Positions 1 through 8,303 of a stretch of DNA of 64,000 bases are shown piece after piece. How positions within the stretch are numbered: the first letter of the stretch is position 1; each line of letters opens with the position of its first letter. The stretch comes from Gallibacterium melopsittaci (GTDB taxonomy: Bacteria; Pseudomonadota; Gammaproteobacteria; Enterobacterales; Pasteurellaceae): NCBI RefSeq assembly GCF_042433085.1, contig NZ_JBHLWA010000018.1, positions 1 through 64,000 on the forward strand, in the 5' to 3' direction. A program made the translations under genes and the position numbers. The notes below the pieces were generated by a model. The model saw nothing but the letters and a program-made list of their open reading frames with translations, was not told where the DNA came from and searched no databases.

Positions 1-362
1 TAGGAGATGGTGTTAGACAAGACTATCAACAAGCTAAATACTATTATGAATTAAGTGCAAAACAAGGAAATAGCGAGGCCCAATGGCGCTTAGGAACTCT
101 ATATGCTTTAGGAAATGGTGTTAGACAAGACTTTCAACAAGCTAAATACTATTATGAATTAAGTGCAAAACAAGGAAATAGCGATGCTCAATTGAACTTA
201 GGACTTCTATATGAACATGGAGTTGGTGTTAGACAAGACTATCAACAAGCTAAATACTATTATGAATTAAGTGCAAAACAAGGAAATAGCTATGCCAAAG
301 AAGCTTTAAAACGTATAGAACGTAACTATTACCAACCAAAAAGAAGAGGATTTATAAATTAA
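1..362 (+). CDS. Sel1-like repeat protein, C-terminal part (5' end outside window)
   Basis: The open frame runs from codon position 3 to TAA at 360-362 and has no start inside the window. It encodes three consecutive Sel1-type helical repeats of 36 residues (pattern A..YY.....G...A...LG.LY..G.GV..D), each ending with the block YYYELSAKQGNS. A basic tail follows (YYQPKRRGFIN). Sel1/TPR-like proteins are scaffolds for protein-protein contacts and are often exported in Pasteurellaceae. The function of this copy and the presence of a signal peptide cannot be judged, because the N-terminus is missing. The repeats are nearly identical at DNA level (see the repeat entry), so copy number may vary between strains. 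Confidence 0.8.
   Translation, partial: GDGVRQDYQQAKYYYELSAKQGNSEAQWRLGTLYALGNGVRQDFQQAKYYYELSAKQGNSDAQLNLGLLYEHGVGVRQDYQQAKYYYELSAKQGNSYAKEALKRIERNYYQPKRRGFIN
9..290 (+). repeat. Tandem 108-bp repeat array within the Sel1 gene
   Basis: A 66-bp core starting GGTGTTAGACAAGAC recurs at 9-74, 117-182 and 225-290 with exact 108-bp spacing. Copy 2 differs from the others by one base (TAT to TTT). The 42-bp spacers between cores are diverged but in frame. The near-identity suggests recent duplication or ongoing recombination between units. Confidence 0.9.
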
Positions 363-376
363 TAATATTGGATTTC

Positions 377-407
377 AAATGGTTACCAATTATAGGTAAC
401 CATTTTT
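377..407 (+). terminator. Intrinsic terminator after the Sel1 gene
   Basis: An 11-bp perfect stem AAATGGTTACC / GGTAACCATTT surrounds a 7-nt loop and is followed by T residues on the plus strand. It lies between two convergent genes (Sel1 and cysS). The minus-strand side has only a weak T run. Confidence 0.75.
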
Positions 408-419
408 GATCATTTCAAA

Positions 420-1799
420 TTACCCTTTCCGCCAAGTGGTACCATTTGCCCCATCTTCAATCACAACACCCATCTCATTTAGCTTGTTGCGTGCAGCATC
501 TGCAGTAGCCCAATCTTTATTCGCTCGTGCTTGATTACGTTGTTGAATTAACGCTTCGATAATCGCTGTTTCGTCATCATCTAAGCCAGCTTGTAAGAAA
601 GTTTCTGGATCTTGGTATAGCAAACCTAATACGCCAGCTAATTCACGCATTCTCGCAGCAAAGGCATTGGCTTGCGGATCATTTTCCGCTTTTAATTTAT
701 TTAATTCGCGTGCCATATCGAATAGCACAGACAATGCACCTGGAGTATTAAAATCATCATCCATTGCAGTTTTAAAAGCATCAATAAATGCTTCACCACC
801 TGCAGGCGTAGCATTTTCATCTGTACCACGCAAGGCAGTATATAAACGCTCTAATGCCGAATGCGCTAATTTGAGGTTTTCTTCACTATAATTCAGTTGA
901 CTACGATAATGTGCCGTTAATAGGAAATAACGCACACTCTCTGCATCATAGTGCTGTAATACATCACGAATGGTAAAGAAATTGCCTAACGATTTCGACA
1001 TTTTCTCTTTATCAACCATAATCATTCCTGAATGCAGCCAGTAATTAACGTATTCACCACCATGCGCACAGCAAGATTGGGCGATTTCATTTTCGTGATG
1101 TGGGAACATTAAATCTGAACCACCACCGTGAATATCAAAATGCTCGCCTAATTGCTTACAATTCATTGCCGAACATTCAATATGCCAACCTGGACGCCCT
1201 GCTCCCCACGGCGATTCCCAACTTGGTTCATTCGCTTTCGACATTTTCCACAAGACAAAATCCATTGGGCTTTTCTTAATTTCATTAATCTCAACCCTTG
1301 CTCCCGCCTGTAATTGGCTCAGATCTTGACGAGATAATTTGCCATAATCTGCAAACGAATTGACATCAAACATCACATCACCATTCTCAGCAATATAAGC
1401 ATGGCCGTTATTAATCAGCTTTTGTACTAATGCAATAATTTCAGCAATATGGTGGGTTGCACGAGGCTCAAAATCAGGACGTAAAATATTTAATGCATCA
1501 AAATCTTGATACATCTCTTGCACCATCCGATCGACTAATTGTTCACAAGTTTCGTGATTTTCTAAAGCACGTTTAATAATTTTATCGTCAACATCAGTAA
1601 TATTACGCACATAGGTTAATTGGTAACCTAAATAACGTAGATAACGTGCAATCACATCAAAACTCACAAAGGTTCTACCATGACCAATATGACAAAGATC
1701 ATAAACAGTTACACCACAAACATACATTCCGACTTGGTTTGGGTGAATTGGGGTAAAAATTTCTTTCTCTCGTTTTAATGTATTGAAAACCTTTAACAT
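420..1799 (-). CDS. cysS: Cysteinyl-tRNA synthetase
   Basis: This class I aminoacyl-tRNA synthetase charges tRNA-Cys with cysteine in the cytoplasm. The 459-residue product has the family's usual length. The HIGH-type motif is seen in CHIGHGRTF (about residues 36-44) and the KMSKS loop in EKMSKSLGNF (about residue 266). The zinc-binding Cys and His residues of the active site are present (CGVTVYDLC, HIECSAMNC, HHENE). The gene is divergent from ppiB, as in several gammaproteobacteria, with 117 bp between the two starts. No defect is visible. Confidence 0.97.
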   Translation of the reverse strand: MLKVFNTLKREKEIFTPIHPNQVGMYVCGVTVYDLCHIGHGRTFVSFDVIARYLRYLGYQLTYVRNITDVDDKIIKRALENHETCEQLVDRMVQEMYQDFDALNILRPDFEPRATHHIAEIIALVQKLINNGHAYIAENGDVMFDVNSFADYGKLSRQDLSQLQAGARVEINEIKKSPMDFVLWKMSKANEPSWESPWGAGRPGWHIECSAMNCKQLGEHFDIHGGGSDLMFPHHENEIAQSCCAHGGEYVNYWLHSGMIMVDKEKMSKSLGNFFTIRDVLQHYDAESVRYFLLTAHYRSQLNYSEENLKLAHSALERLYTALRGTDENATPAGGEAFIDAFKTAMDDDFNTPGALSVLFDMARELNKLKAENDPQANAFAARMRELAGVLGLLYQDPETFLQAGLDDDETAIIEALIQQRNQARANKDWATADAARNKLNEMGVVIEDGANGTTWRKG

Positions 1800-1916
1800 A
1801 TTACTGACCTTTTACAAATAATGAACGTTTGTCATTCGATTTCACAAAAATAGACCACTTTTGCATTTTGTGGAATAATAACGCCGTTTTTACAACGCTA
1901 TTTAAGGAAAGAGCTA

Positions 1917-2429
1917 ATGATAATACTACATACTAATTTTGGCGATATTAAAATCGCATTAAATTTTGAAAAAGCCCCAATTACAGCAGAAAACTTTTTA
2001 AATTACTGCAAAGAAGGCTTCTATAACAATACTATTTTCCATCGTGTTATTGACGGCTTTATGATCCAAGGTGGCGGTATGGAAGTTGGTATGAAAGAAA
2101 AAGCAACTAAAGCCCCAATTCGTAATGAAGCCAATAATCGTTTAAGCAATAAACGTGGCACAATTTCTATGGCTCGCACTTCAGATCCACATTCAGCTTC
2201 TGCACAATTTTTTATTAATGTGGCAGACAACACATTCTTAGATTATCGTGCGAAAGAGATGTTTGGTCGTGAAGTGGTACAAGAATGGGGTTATGCCGTA
2301 TTTGGTGAAGTGGTTGAAGGTATGGACGTTGTTGATAAAATTCGTGGTGTAAAAACAACTCGTAAAGGATATCACGATGATGTTCCTGTCGATGATGTCA
2401 TTATTCAATCTGTTACTGTAGAAGCGTAA
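1917..2429 (+). CDS. ppiB: Peptidyl-prolyl cis-trans isomerase B (cyclophilin type)
   Basis: This cytoplasmic cyclophilin of 170 residues catalyses proline isomerisation during folding. The cyclophilin core is clear: FHRVIDGFMIQGG (about residues 41-53, with the catalytic Arg), SMARTSDPHSASAQFFIN, and a VFGEVVEGMDVVDKI segment near the end. There is no signal peptide, so this is the cytoplasmic PpiB rather than periplasmic PpiA. The start is preceded by a good ribosome binding site (AAGGAAAGAG). It is divergent from cysS and ends at a bidirectional terminator shared with zapB. Confidence 0.95.
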   Translation: MIILHTNFGDIKIALNFEKAPITAENFLNYCKEGFYNNTIFHRVIDGFMIQGGGMEVGMKEKATKAPIRNEANNRLSNKRGTISMARTSDPHSASAQFFINVADNTFLDYRAKEMFGREVVQEWGYAVFGEVVEGMDVVDKIRGVKTTRKGYHDDVPVDDVIIQSVTVEA

Positions 2430-2459
2430 TCTGTTAATCACGCTTGCCCCAAAAATAAA

Positions 2460-2502
2460 CCCACTTTTACCATTAAAATCAACACGATAAAAGTGGGTTT
2501 TT
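2460..2502. terminator. Bidirectional terminator between ppiB and zapB
   Basis: Stem CCCACTTTTA (2460-2469) pairs with TAAAAGTGGG (2488-2497) and is followed by TTTTT. On the minus strand the hairpin is followed by TTTATTTTT, so it can serve both convergent genes. Confidence 0.85.
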
Positions 2503-2519
2503 AATACTACACAAAAAAA

Positions 2520-2759
2520 TTAAACGTTCTCAATTTGTCCAATTAATGAACGTAAACGCTCTTGCCAGCGTTGTTGTTCTTCTTTTAATTGTGCATTTTC
2601 TGCATTAAGTTGAGATTTTTCTGCTTGAAGAGCTTGATTTGCTTGTTCTGCATTTGCTTTTTGCTCTTTTAACTCTTCAATTTCAAGTTGAAGAAGTTGG
2701 ATAGTTTCTACCGCTTGTTTAATTTTTGCTTCAAGTTGATCTAAAATTTCTAAAGACAT
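2520..2759 (-). CDS. zapB: Cell division protein ZapB
   Basis: ZapB is a small coiled-coil protein that joins the Z-ring through ZapA and helps Z-ring assembly and chromosome positioning. The 79-residue product is almost entirely a heptad coiled coil (LDQLEAKIKQAVETIQLLQL, then many Glu, Gln and Leu residues). Both the length and the opening MSLEILDQLEAKI match the ZapB family. In Haemophilus genomes it also sits beside glpX, and here the two are divergent. It carries the only exact Pasteurellaceae uptake signal (ACAAGCGGT, at 2710-2718 on the complement) that I could find in the window. Confidence 0.93.
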   Translation of the reverse strand: MSLEILDQLEAKIKQAVETIQLLQLEIEELKEQKANAEQANQALQAEKSQLNAENAQLKEEQQRWQERLRSLIGQIENV

Positions 2760-2930
2760 TGTTATTCTTCCTCATTAGTTGTCCAATACATCAGGATGGG
2801 TAACATTCTATCCTAGATAAGATTCCATTTCATCTAAATTAAAAAATTCTTCAATAAATTAGTTAAGCAATCGTTTGCCAAATGCTAGAATTAAGCGTTT
2901 TTTGGTCATCCATTAGGGTAAGGAAATATT

Positions 2931-3947
2931 ATGAAACGAGCATTAGCTATTGAATTTTCTCGAGTTACCGAAGCTGCCGCTTTAGCAGGATTCTCTTGGT
3001 TAGGGCGTGGCGATAAAAATGCTGCAGATGCTGCTGCTGTCAAAGCAATGCGTACCATGCTAAATCAAATTGAAATGAATGGTGAAATTGTTATTGGTGA
3101 AGGTGAAATTGATGAAGCACCAATGTTATATATCGGAGAAAAATTAGGTAAAGGCACTACTGAAGAACCTATTGCGATTGCCGTTGATCCTATCGAAGGA
3201 ACGCGTATGGTTGCAATGGGGCAAGCTAATGCAATTGCAGTACTCGCCGCTGGCGGCCCAAATACATTTTTACGGGCACCAGATATGTATATGGAAAAAC
3301 TTGTAGTTGGTCCTGAAGTAAAAGGGATGGTGGATCTCAATTTACCATTGGAGCAAAATCTACGTCGCGTTGCCTCTAAAATGGGGAAACTATTATCACA
3401 GCTCACCGTAGTTACTCTAGATAAACCTCGTCATAAAAATGTCATCTATAAAATGCAACAACTGGGCGTGAAAGTATTAGCAATTCCAGATGGTGATGTT
3501 GCAGCAGCTTTACTTTGTTGTTTACCTGATACAGGCGTTGATATGATGTACTGCATTGGTGGTGCTCCAGAGGGTGTTGTCGCCGCAGCAGGTATTCGTG
3601 CCTTAGGTGGAGAAATGCAAGCCCGCTTACTTACGAGAGAAGTGGTAAAAGGCGATAGTGAGGAAAATCGTAAATTTGCTGAAAGCGAACGCCGTCGCTG
3701 CCAAGAAATGGGGGTCGAAATCAATCAAGTTTTATCGCTCGATCAACTTGTTCGTGATGATAATCTTGTGTTCTCTGCAACTGGTATTACACATGGTGAT
3801 TTACTTAAAGGTGTTCATCGTAAAGGCGATATTGCCACCACTGAAACCTTATTGATCCGTGGACGTTCTCGTACCATTCGTCGTATCCAATCATTCCATT
3901 ATCTAGATCGTAAAGATCCTGAAATTTATCGTTTAATTAATCAATAA
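2931..3947 (+). CDS. glpX: Fructose-1,6-bisphosphatase, class II
   Basis: This metal-dependent enzyme hydrolyses fructose-1,6-bisphosphate in gluconeogenesis. The 338-residue product is slightly longer than E. coli GlpX. It carries the phosphatase motifs GEIVIGEGEIDEAPMLYIGE (about residues 50-70) and VDPIEGTR (about residue 86). The C-terminal half has IGGAPEGVVAAAG and ATGITHGDLLKG. The start is preceded by AAGGAAATATT. The gene stands alone; glpFK are not next to it. It ends at a strong terminator shared with rpoC. Confidence 0.96.
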   Translation: MKRALAIEFSRVTEAAALAGFSWLGRGDKNAADAAAVKAMRTMLNQIEMNGEIVIGEGEIDEAPMLYIGEKLGKGTTEEPIAIAVDPIEGTRMVAMGQANAIAVLAAGGPNTFLRAPDMYMEKLVVGPEVKGMVDLNLPLEQNLRRVASKMGKLLSQLTVVTLDKPRHKNVIYKMQQLGVKVLAIPDGDVAAALLCCLPDTGVDMMYCIGGAPEGVVAAAGIRALGGEMQARLLTREVVKGDSEENRKFAESERRRCQEMGVEINQVLSLDQLVRDDNLVFSATGITHGDLLKGVHRKGDIATTETLLIRGRSRTIRRIQSFHYLDRKDPEIYRLINQ

Positions 3948-3956
3948 CAGATAAAA

Positions 3957-3986
3957 AAATACCGAATCAGATGATTCGGTATTTTT
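3957..3986. terminator. Bidirectional terminator between glpX and rpoC
   Basis: A perfect 13-bp stem, AAATACCGAATCA / TGATTCGGTATTT, closes on a 2-nt GA gap and is flanked by A and T runs on both sides. It closes both glpX (plus) and the long rpoBC transcript (minus). Confidence 0.9.
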
Positions 3987-4005
3987 AATTCTAAGTGATA
4001 ACGTA

Positions 4006-7000
4006 TTATTCAGCTTCGCTCATATTTAACATTTCAGCTAAATTTGCCACTGCCTCTTCAGCACTTACCACAGACTCTTCTACGGCAGCCACATTATTCA
4101 TTGCAGCATGACGTTTTTTCGCTCTGCTTTGGTGATAAGCAAAACCTGTACCTGCAGGAATCAAGCGACCAACGATGACATTTTCTTTCAAGCCACGTAA
4201 CTCATCACGTTTACCTGCTACTGCTGCTTCAGTAAGTACACGAGTAGTTTCTTGGAATGACGCTGCTGAAATAAATGATTCTGTCGCTAATGATGCTTTA
4301 GTAATACCTAGTAATTCACGTTCAAATTCAACTAATGGCTTACCTTCCGCAGCACGTTTGCGATTCACTACTTTCACACGAGCCACTTCTACTTGTTCAC
4401 CTTCAAGGAACTCTGAATCGTATGCATTAGTAATGATACATTTACGCAACATCTGACGTACAATCACTTCAATATGTTTATCGTTGATTTTTACCCCTTG
4501 TAAGCGGTAAACATCTTGTACTTCATTTACGATATACTCTGTTACTGCACGCACACCACGTAAGCGAAGAATATCATGTGGTGATTCTGGACCATCAGAA
4601 ATAATATCGCCACGTTGTACCATTTCACCCTCAAATACGTTAAGTTGACGCCATTTAGGAATCATCTCTTCGTATGCTTCGCCTTCGCTTGGCGTAATCA
4701 CTAGACGACGTTTACCTTTTGTTTCTTTACCGAATGAAACGATACCAGAAACTTCTGCTAAGATCGCAGGTTCTTTTGGTTTACGTGCTTCAAATAAGTC
4801 TGCAACTCGTGGTAAACCACCAGTAATATCTTTAGTACCTGAAGATTCTTGTGGAATACGAGCTAATGAATCCCCGATATTTACTTCAGCATTATCATCT
4901 AACGTTACGATTGCTTTACCTGGTAAGAAGTATTGTGCTGGAACTTCTGTACCTGGAATTAAGATGTCATTACCATTCGCATCAACAAGTTTTAATGCTG
5001 GACGAAGATCTTTACCTGCCGTTGCACGTTCACCGACATCTTGTACCACGATTGATGAAAGACCTGTTAATTCATCGGTTTGACGAGTTACAGTTAAGCC
5101 ATCAATAATATCGACAAATTTCACAAAACCTTTTGCTTCAGAAACAACTGGCATTGTGTGTGGATCCCAGTTAGCCACAGTTTCACCCGCAGTAACTTCA
5201 TCACCATTTGCTTTATTTAAGATAGAACCATAAGGTAATTTATAGTGCTCTTTCGTACGACCAAAGGTATCGATCACAGTTAATTCTGTATTACGTGATG
5301 TAATAACTAGTTTACCTTCTTGGTTAGTAACAAATTTCGCATTAGTTAAACGAATAGTACCTGTATTCTTAACTTGTACACTTGATTCTTTCGCTGCTGC
5401 AGATGCTGCACCACCGATGTGGAATGTACGCATGGTTAACTGTGTACCTGGCTCACCGATAGATTGTGCCGCAATAACCCCGATTGCTTCACCTTGGTTA
5501 ATTAAGTGGCCACGAGCGAGGTCACGTCCATAACATTTCGCACACACCCCGAAATCAGTATCACAAGTTACCACTGAACGTACTTTGATGCTATCTACTG
5601 AGTGCTTATCAATAACTTCACACCATTTTTCATCTAATAATGTATTACGTGGAATTAATACTTCTTCTGTACCTGGTGCAAATACATCTTCTGCTGTTAC
5701 ACGACCTAATACTAACTCTCTCAAGCTAACTTTTTCATCACCACCTTCAATCAATGGGGTCATGACAATGCCTTCGTGAGTACCACAGTCATCCTCTACA
5801 ACTACTAAGTCTTGTGCCACATCTACTAAACGACGAGTCAAATAACCTGAGTTTGCTGTTTTCAATGCTGTATCTGCCAAACCTTTACGTGCACCGTGGG
5901 TTGAAATAAAGTATTGAAGAACGTTCAAACCTTCACGGAAGTTAGCAGTGATTGGTGTTTCAATGATCGAACCATCTGGACGAGCCATCAAACCACGCAT
6001 ACCCGCAAGCTGACGAATCTGAGCAGCAGAACCACGAGCTCCTGAATCAGCCATCATAAAGATACTGTTAAATGAACTTTGTTTTTCTAACTCACCATTT
6101 CTATTCACAACTTCTTCAGTAGAAAGGTTTTCCATCATCGCTTTAGCAACACGCTCATTTGCTGCTGCCCAAATATCGATAACTTTGTTATAACGTTCGC
6201 CTGCTGTTACTAAACCTGAGTTAAATTGTTCTTGAATCTCTGCAACTTCTTCTTCCGCAGAAGCAATAATTTCATATTTCTTCTCTGGAATCACCATATC
6301 ATCAATACCAACTGATGATCCTGAACGAGCAGCATATGCAAATCCTGTGTACATAATTTGGTCTGCAAAAATAACACTGTCTTTCATTCCTAGACGGCGA
6401 TAACTTTCATTGATAAGTTTAGAAATTGCTTTTTTACCTAATGTTTGGTTGAACAAGCTAAATGGCATACCTTTTGGCGCAATCATCCATAAAATTGCAC
6501 GGCCGATAGTGGTATCGGTTAAGGTTGTTTTTGCTTCAAATTCACCATTAGCATTTTTCTCATATTCAGTAATACGCACTTTCACACGAGAATGTAATTC
6601 TGCTTGACCTGTACGATACGCTTTTTCAGCTTCACGTGGATCTTGCAATAACATTCCTTCGCCTTTACCGTTTACTTTTTCACGGGTCATATAGTAAAGA
6701 CCTAACACCACGTCTTGTGATGGAACGATAATCGGATCACCGTTTGCTGGTGAGAGAATGTTATTAGTTGACATCATTAATGCACGTGCTTCTAACTGTG
6801 CTTCTAATGTCAATGGTACGTGAACCGCCATTTGGTCACCATCGAAGTCCGCGTTGAATGCCGCACAAACGAGTGGATGTAACTGAATAGCTTTACCTTC
6901 AATCAAAATCGGTTCAAATGCTTGAATACCTAGACGGTGCAATGTTGGTGCACGGTTAAGCAGAATTGGATGTTCACGAATAACTTCTGCCAAGATATCC

Positions 7001-8229
7001 CACACAATCGCATCTTCACGTTCAACCATTTTCTTCGCTGCTTTAATGGTTGAAGCAAGACCACGACTTTCTAATTTTGAATAGATAAATGGACGGAATA
7101 ATTCCAATGCCATTTTCTTTGGTAAACCACATTGATGTAAGCGTAAGTAAGGTCCTACAGTAATTACTGAACGACCAGAATAGTCAACACGTTTACCTAA
7201 TAAGTTTTGACGGAAACGACCTTGTTTACCTTTGATCATATCCGCTAATGATTTTAATGGACGTTTATTTGAACCAGTAATTGCACGACCACGACGACCA
7301 TTATCCAATAACGCATCCACAGATTCTTGTAACATACGTTTTTCATTACGCACGATAATATCTGGTGCGATTAAATCTAAAAGACGTTTTAAACGGTTGT
7401 TACGGTTAATCACACGACGATAAAGGTCGTTAAGATCTGAGGTTGCAAAACGACCTCCATCAAGTGGTACTAATGGACGTAAATCTGGTGGTAAAACTGG
7501 TAATACAGTCAATACCATCCATTCTGGTTTGTTTCCAGATTGAATAAATGCTTCGAGTAATTTTAAGCGTTTAGTGATTTTTTTACGTTTTGTTTCTGAG
7601 TTAGTTTCTTGTAATTCTTCACGTAAAGTTTCACATTGATGCTCAAGATCCATATCACGAAGTAAGGCCTGAATAGCTTCTGCCCCCATCTTCGCTTCAA
7701 ACTCATCACCCCAGCGTTCTTCTGCCTCTAAGAACTGTTCTTCGGTCAATAATTGACCTTTTTCTAAATCAGTCATACCTGCTTCAATCACAATGTATGA
7801 TTCGAAATAAAGAACTCGTTCAATATCACGCAATGGCATATCTAACAATAAACCGATACGAGATGGTAGTGATTTTAAGAACCAAATATGTGCAACAGGA
7901 GAGGCTAATTCAATATGCCCCATACGTTCACGACGAACCTTAGCTTGAGTAACTTCAACACCGCATTTTTCACAAATAACACCACGATGTTTTAAACGTT
8001 TATATTTACCGCATAAACATTCGTAATCTTTGACTGGTCCAAAAATTCTTGCACAGAATAGACCATCACGCTCAGGTTTGAATGTACGATAATTGATCGT
8101 TTCTGGTTTCTTCACTTCACCGTAAGACCATGAACGAATCATGTCTGGCGAAGCTAGACCAATTTTAATCACATCAAAATCTTCTCTTGATTTAGATTGT
8201 GTTTTTAAAAACTTAACTAAGTCTTTCAC
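4006..8229 (-). CDS. rpoC: DNA-directed RNA polymerase subunit beta'
   Basis: This is the beta-prime subunit of RNA polymerase, 1,407 residues, which is full length for the family. The N-terminal zinc-binding cysteines (CLCGKYKRLKHRGVICEKCG) and the catalytic Mg motif NADFDGD (about residue 460) are intact. So are the second zinc site (CDTDFGVCAKCYGRDL) and the trigger-loop region (MRTFHIGGAAS). Translation begins at GTG behind GGGAG, as in E. coli. It follows rpoB by 74 bp that contain a hairpin, and is cotranscribed with it. Confidence 0.98.
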   Translation of the reverse strand: MKDLVKFLKTQSKSREDFDVIKIGLASPDMIRSWSYGEVKKPETINYRTFKPERDGLFCARIFGPVKDYECLCGKYKRLKHRGVICEKCGVEVTQAKVRRERMGHIELASPVAHIWFLKSLPSRIGLLLDMPLRDIERVLYFESYIVIEAGMTDLEKGQLLTEEQFLEAEERWGDEFEAKMGAEAIQALLRDMDLEHQCETLREELQETNSETKRKKITKRLKLLEAFIQSGNKPEWMVLTVLPVLPPDLRPLVPLDGGRFATSDLNDLYRRVINRNNRLKRLLDLIAPDIIVRNEKRMLQESVDALLDNGRRGRAITGSNKRPLKSLADMIKGKQGRFRQNLLGKRVDYSGRSVITVGPYLRLHQCGLPKKMALELFRPFIYSKLESRGLASTIKAAKKMVEREDAIVWDILAEVIREHPILLNRAPTLHRLGIQAFEPILIEGKAIQLHPLVCAAFNADFDGDQMAVHVPLTLEAQLEARALMMSTNNILSPANGDPIIVPSQDVVLGLYYMTREKVNGKGEGMLLQDPREAEKAYRTGQAELHSRVKVRITEYEKNANGEFEAKTTLTDTTIGRAILWMIAPKGMPFSLFNQTLGKKAISKLINESYRRLGMKDSVIFADQIMYTGFAYAARSGSSVGIDDMVIPEKKYEIIASAEEEVAEIQEQFNSGLVTAGERYNKVIDIWAAANERVAKAMMENLSTEEVVNRNGELEKQSSFNSIFMMADSGARGSAAQIRQLAGMRGLMARPDGSIIETPITANFREGLNVLQYFISTHGARKGLADTALKTANSGYLTRRLVDVAQDLVVVEDDCGTHEGIVMTPLIEGGDEKVSLRELVLGRVTAEDVFAPGTEEVLIPRNTLLDEKWCEVIDKHSVDSIKVRSVVTCDTDFGVCAKCYGRDLARGHLINQGEAIGVIAAQSIGEPGTQLTMRTFHIGGAASAAAKESSVQVKNTGTIRLTNAKFVTNQEGKLVITSRNTELTVIDTFGRTKEHYKLPYGSILNKANGDEVTAGETVANWDPHTMPVVSEAKGFVKFVDIIDGLTVTRQTDELTGLSSIVVQDVGERATAGKDLRPALKLVDANGNDILIPGTEVPAQYFLPGKAIVTLDDNAEVNIGDSLARIPQESSGTKDITGGLPRVADLFEARKPKEPAILAEVSGIVSFGKETKGKRRLVITPSEGEAYEEMIPKWRQLNVFEGEMVQRGDIISDGPESPHDILRLRGVRAVTEYIVNEVQDVYRLQGVKINDKHIEVIVRQMLRKCIITNAYDSEFLEGEQVEVARVKVVNRKRAAEGKPLVEFERELLGITKASLATESFISAASFQETTRVLTEAAVAGKRDELRGLKENVIVGRLIPAGTGFAYHQSRAKKRHAAMNNVAAVEESVVSAEEAVANLAEMLNMSEAE

Positions 8230-8259
8230 AGATTTGCTCCCATCGGAGTTAAACTTGAT

Positions 8260-8284
8260 GCAAGTGTAGTACTCCTACACTTGC
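8260..8284 (-). other. Hairpin in the rpoB-rpoC intergenic region
   Basis: A perfect 9-bp stem GCAAGTGTA / TACACTTGC with a 7-nt loop lies between rpoB and rpoC. No T run follows it on the coding strand, so it is not a typical terminator. RNA processing or protection of mRNA ends is possible, but this is inference. Confidence 0.6.
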
Positions 8285-8303
8285 GCTAATCTTATTGGCT
8301 GAA

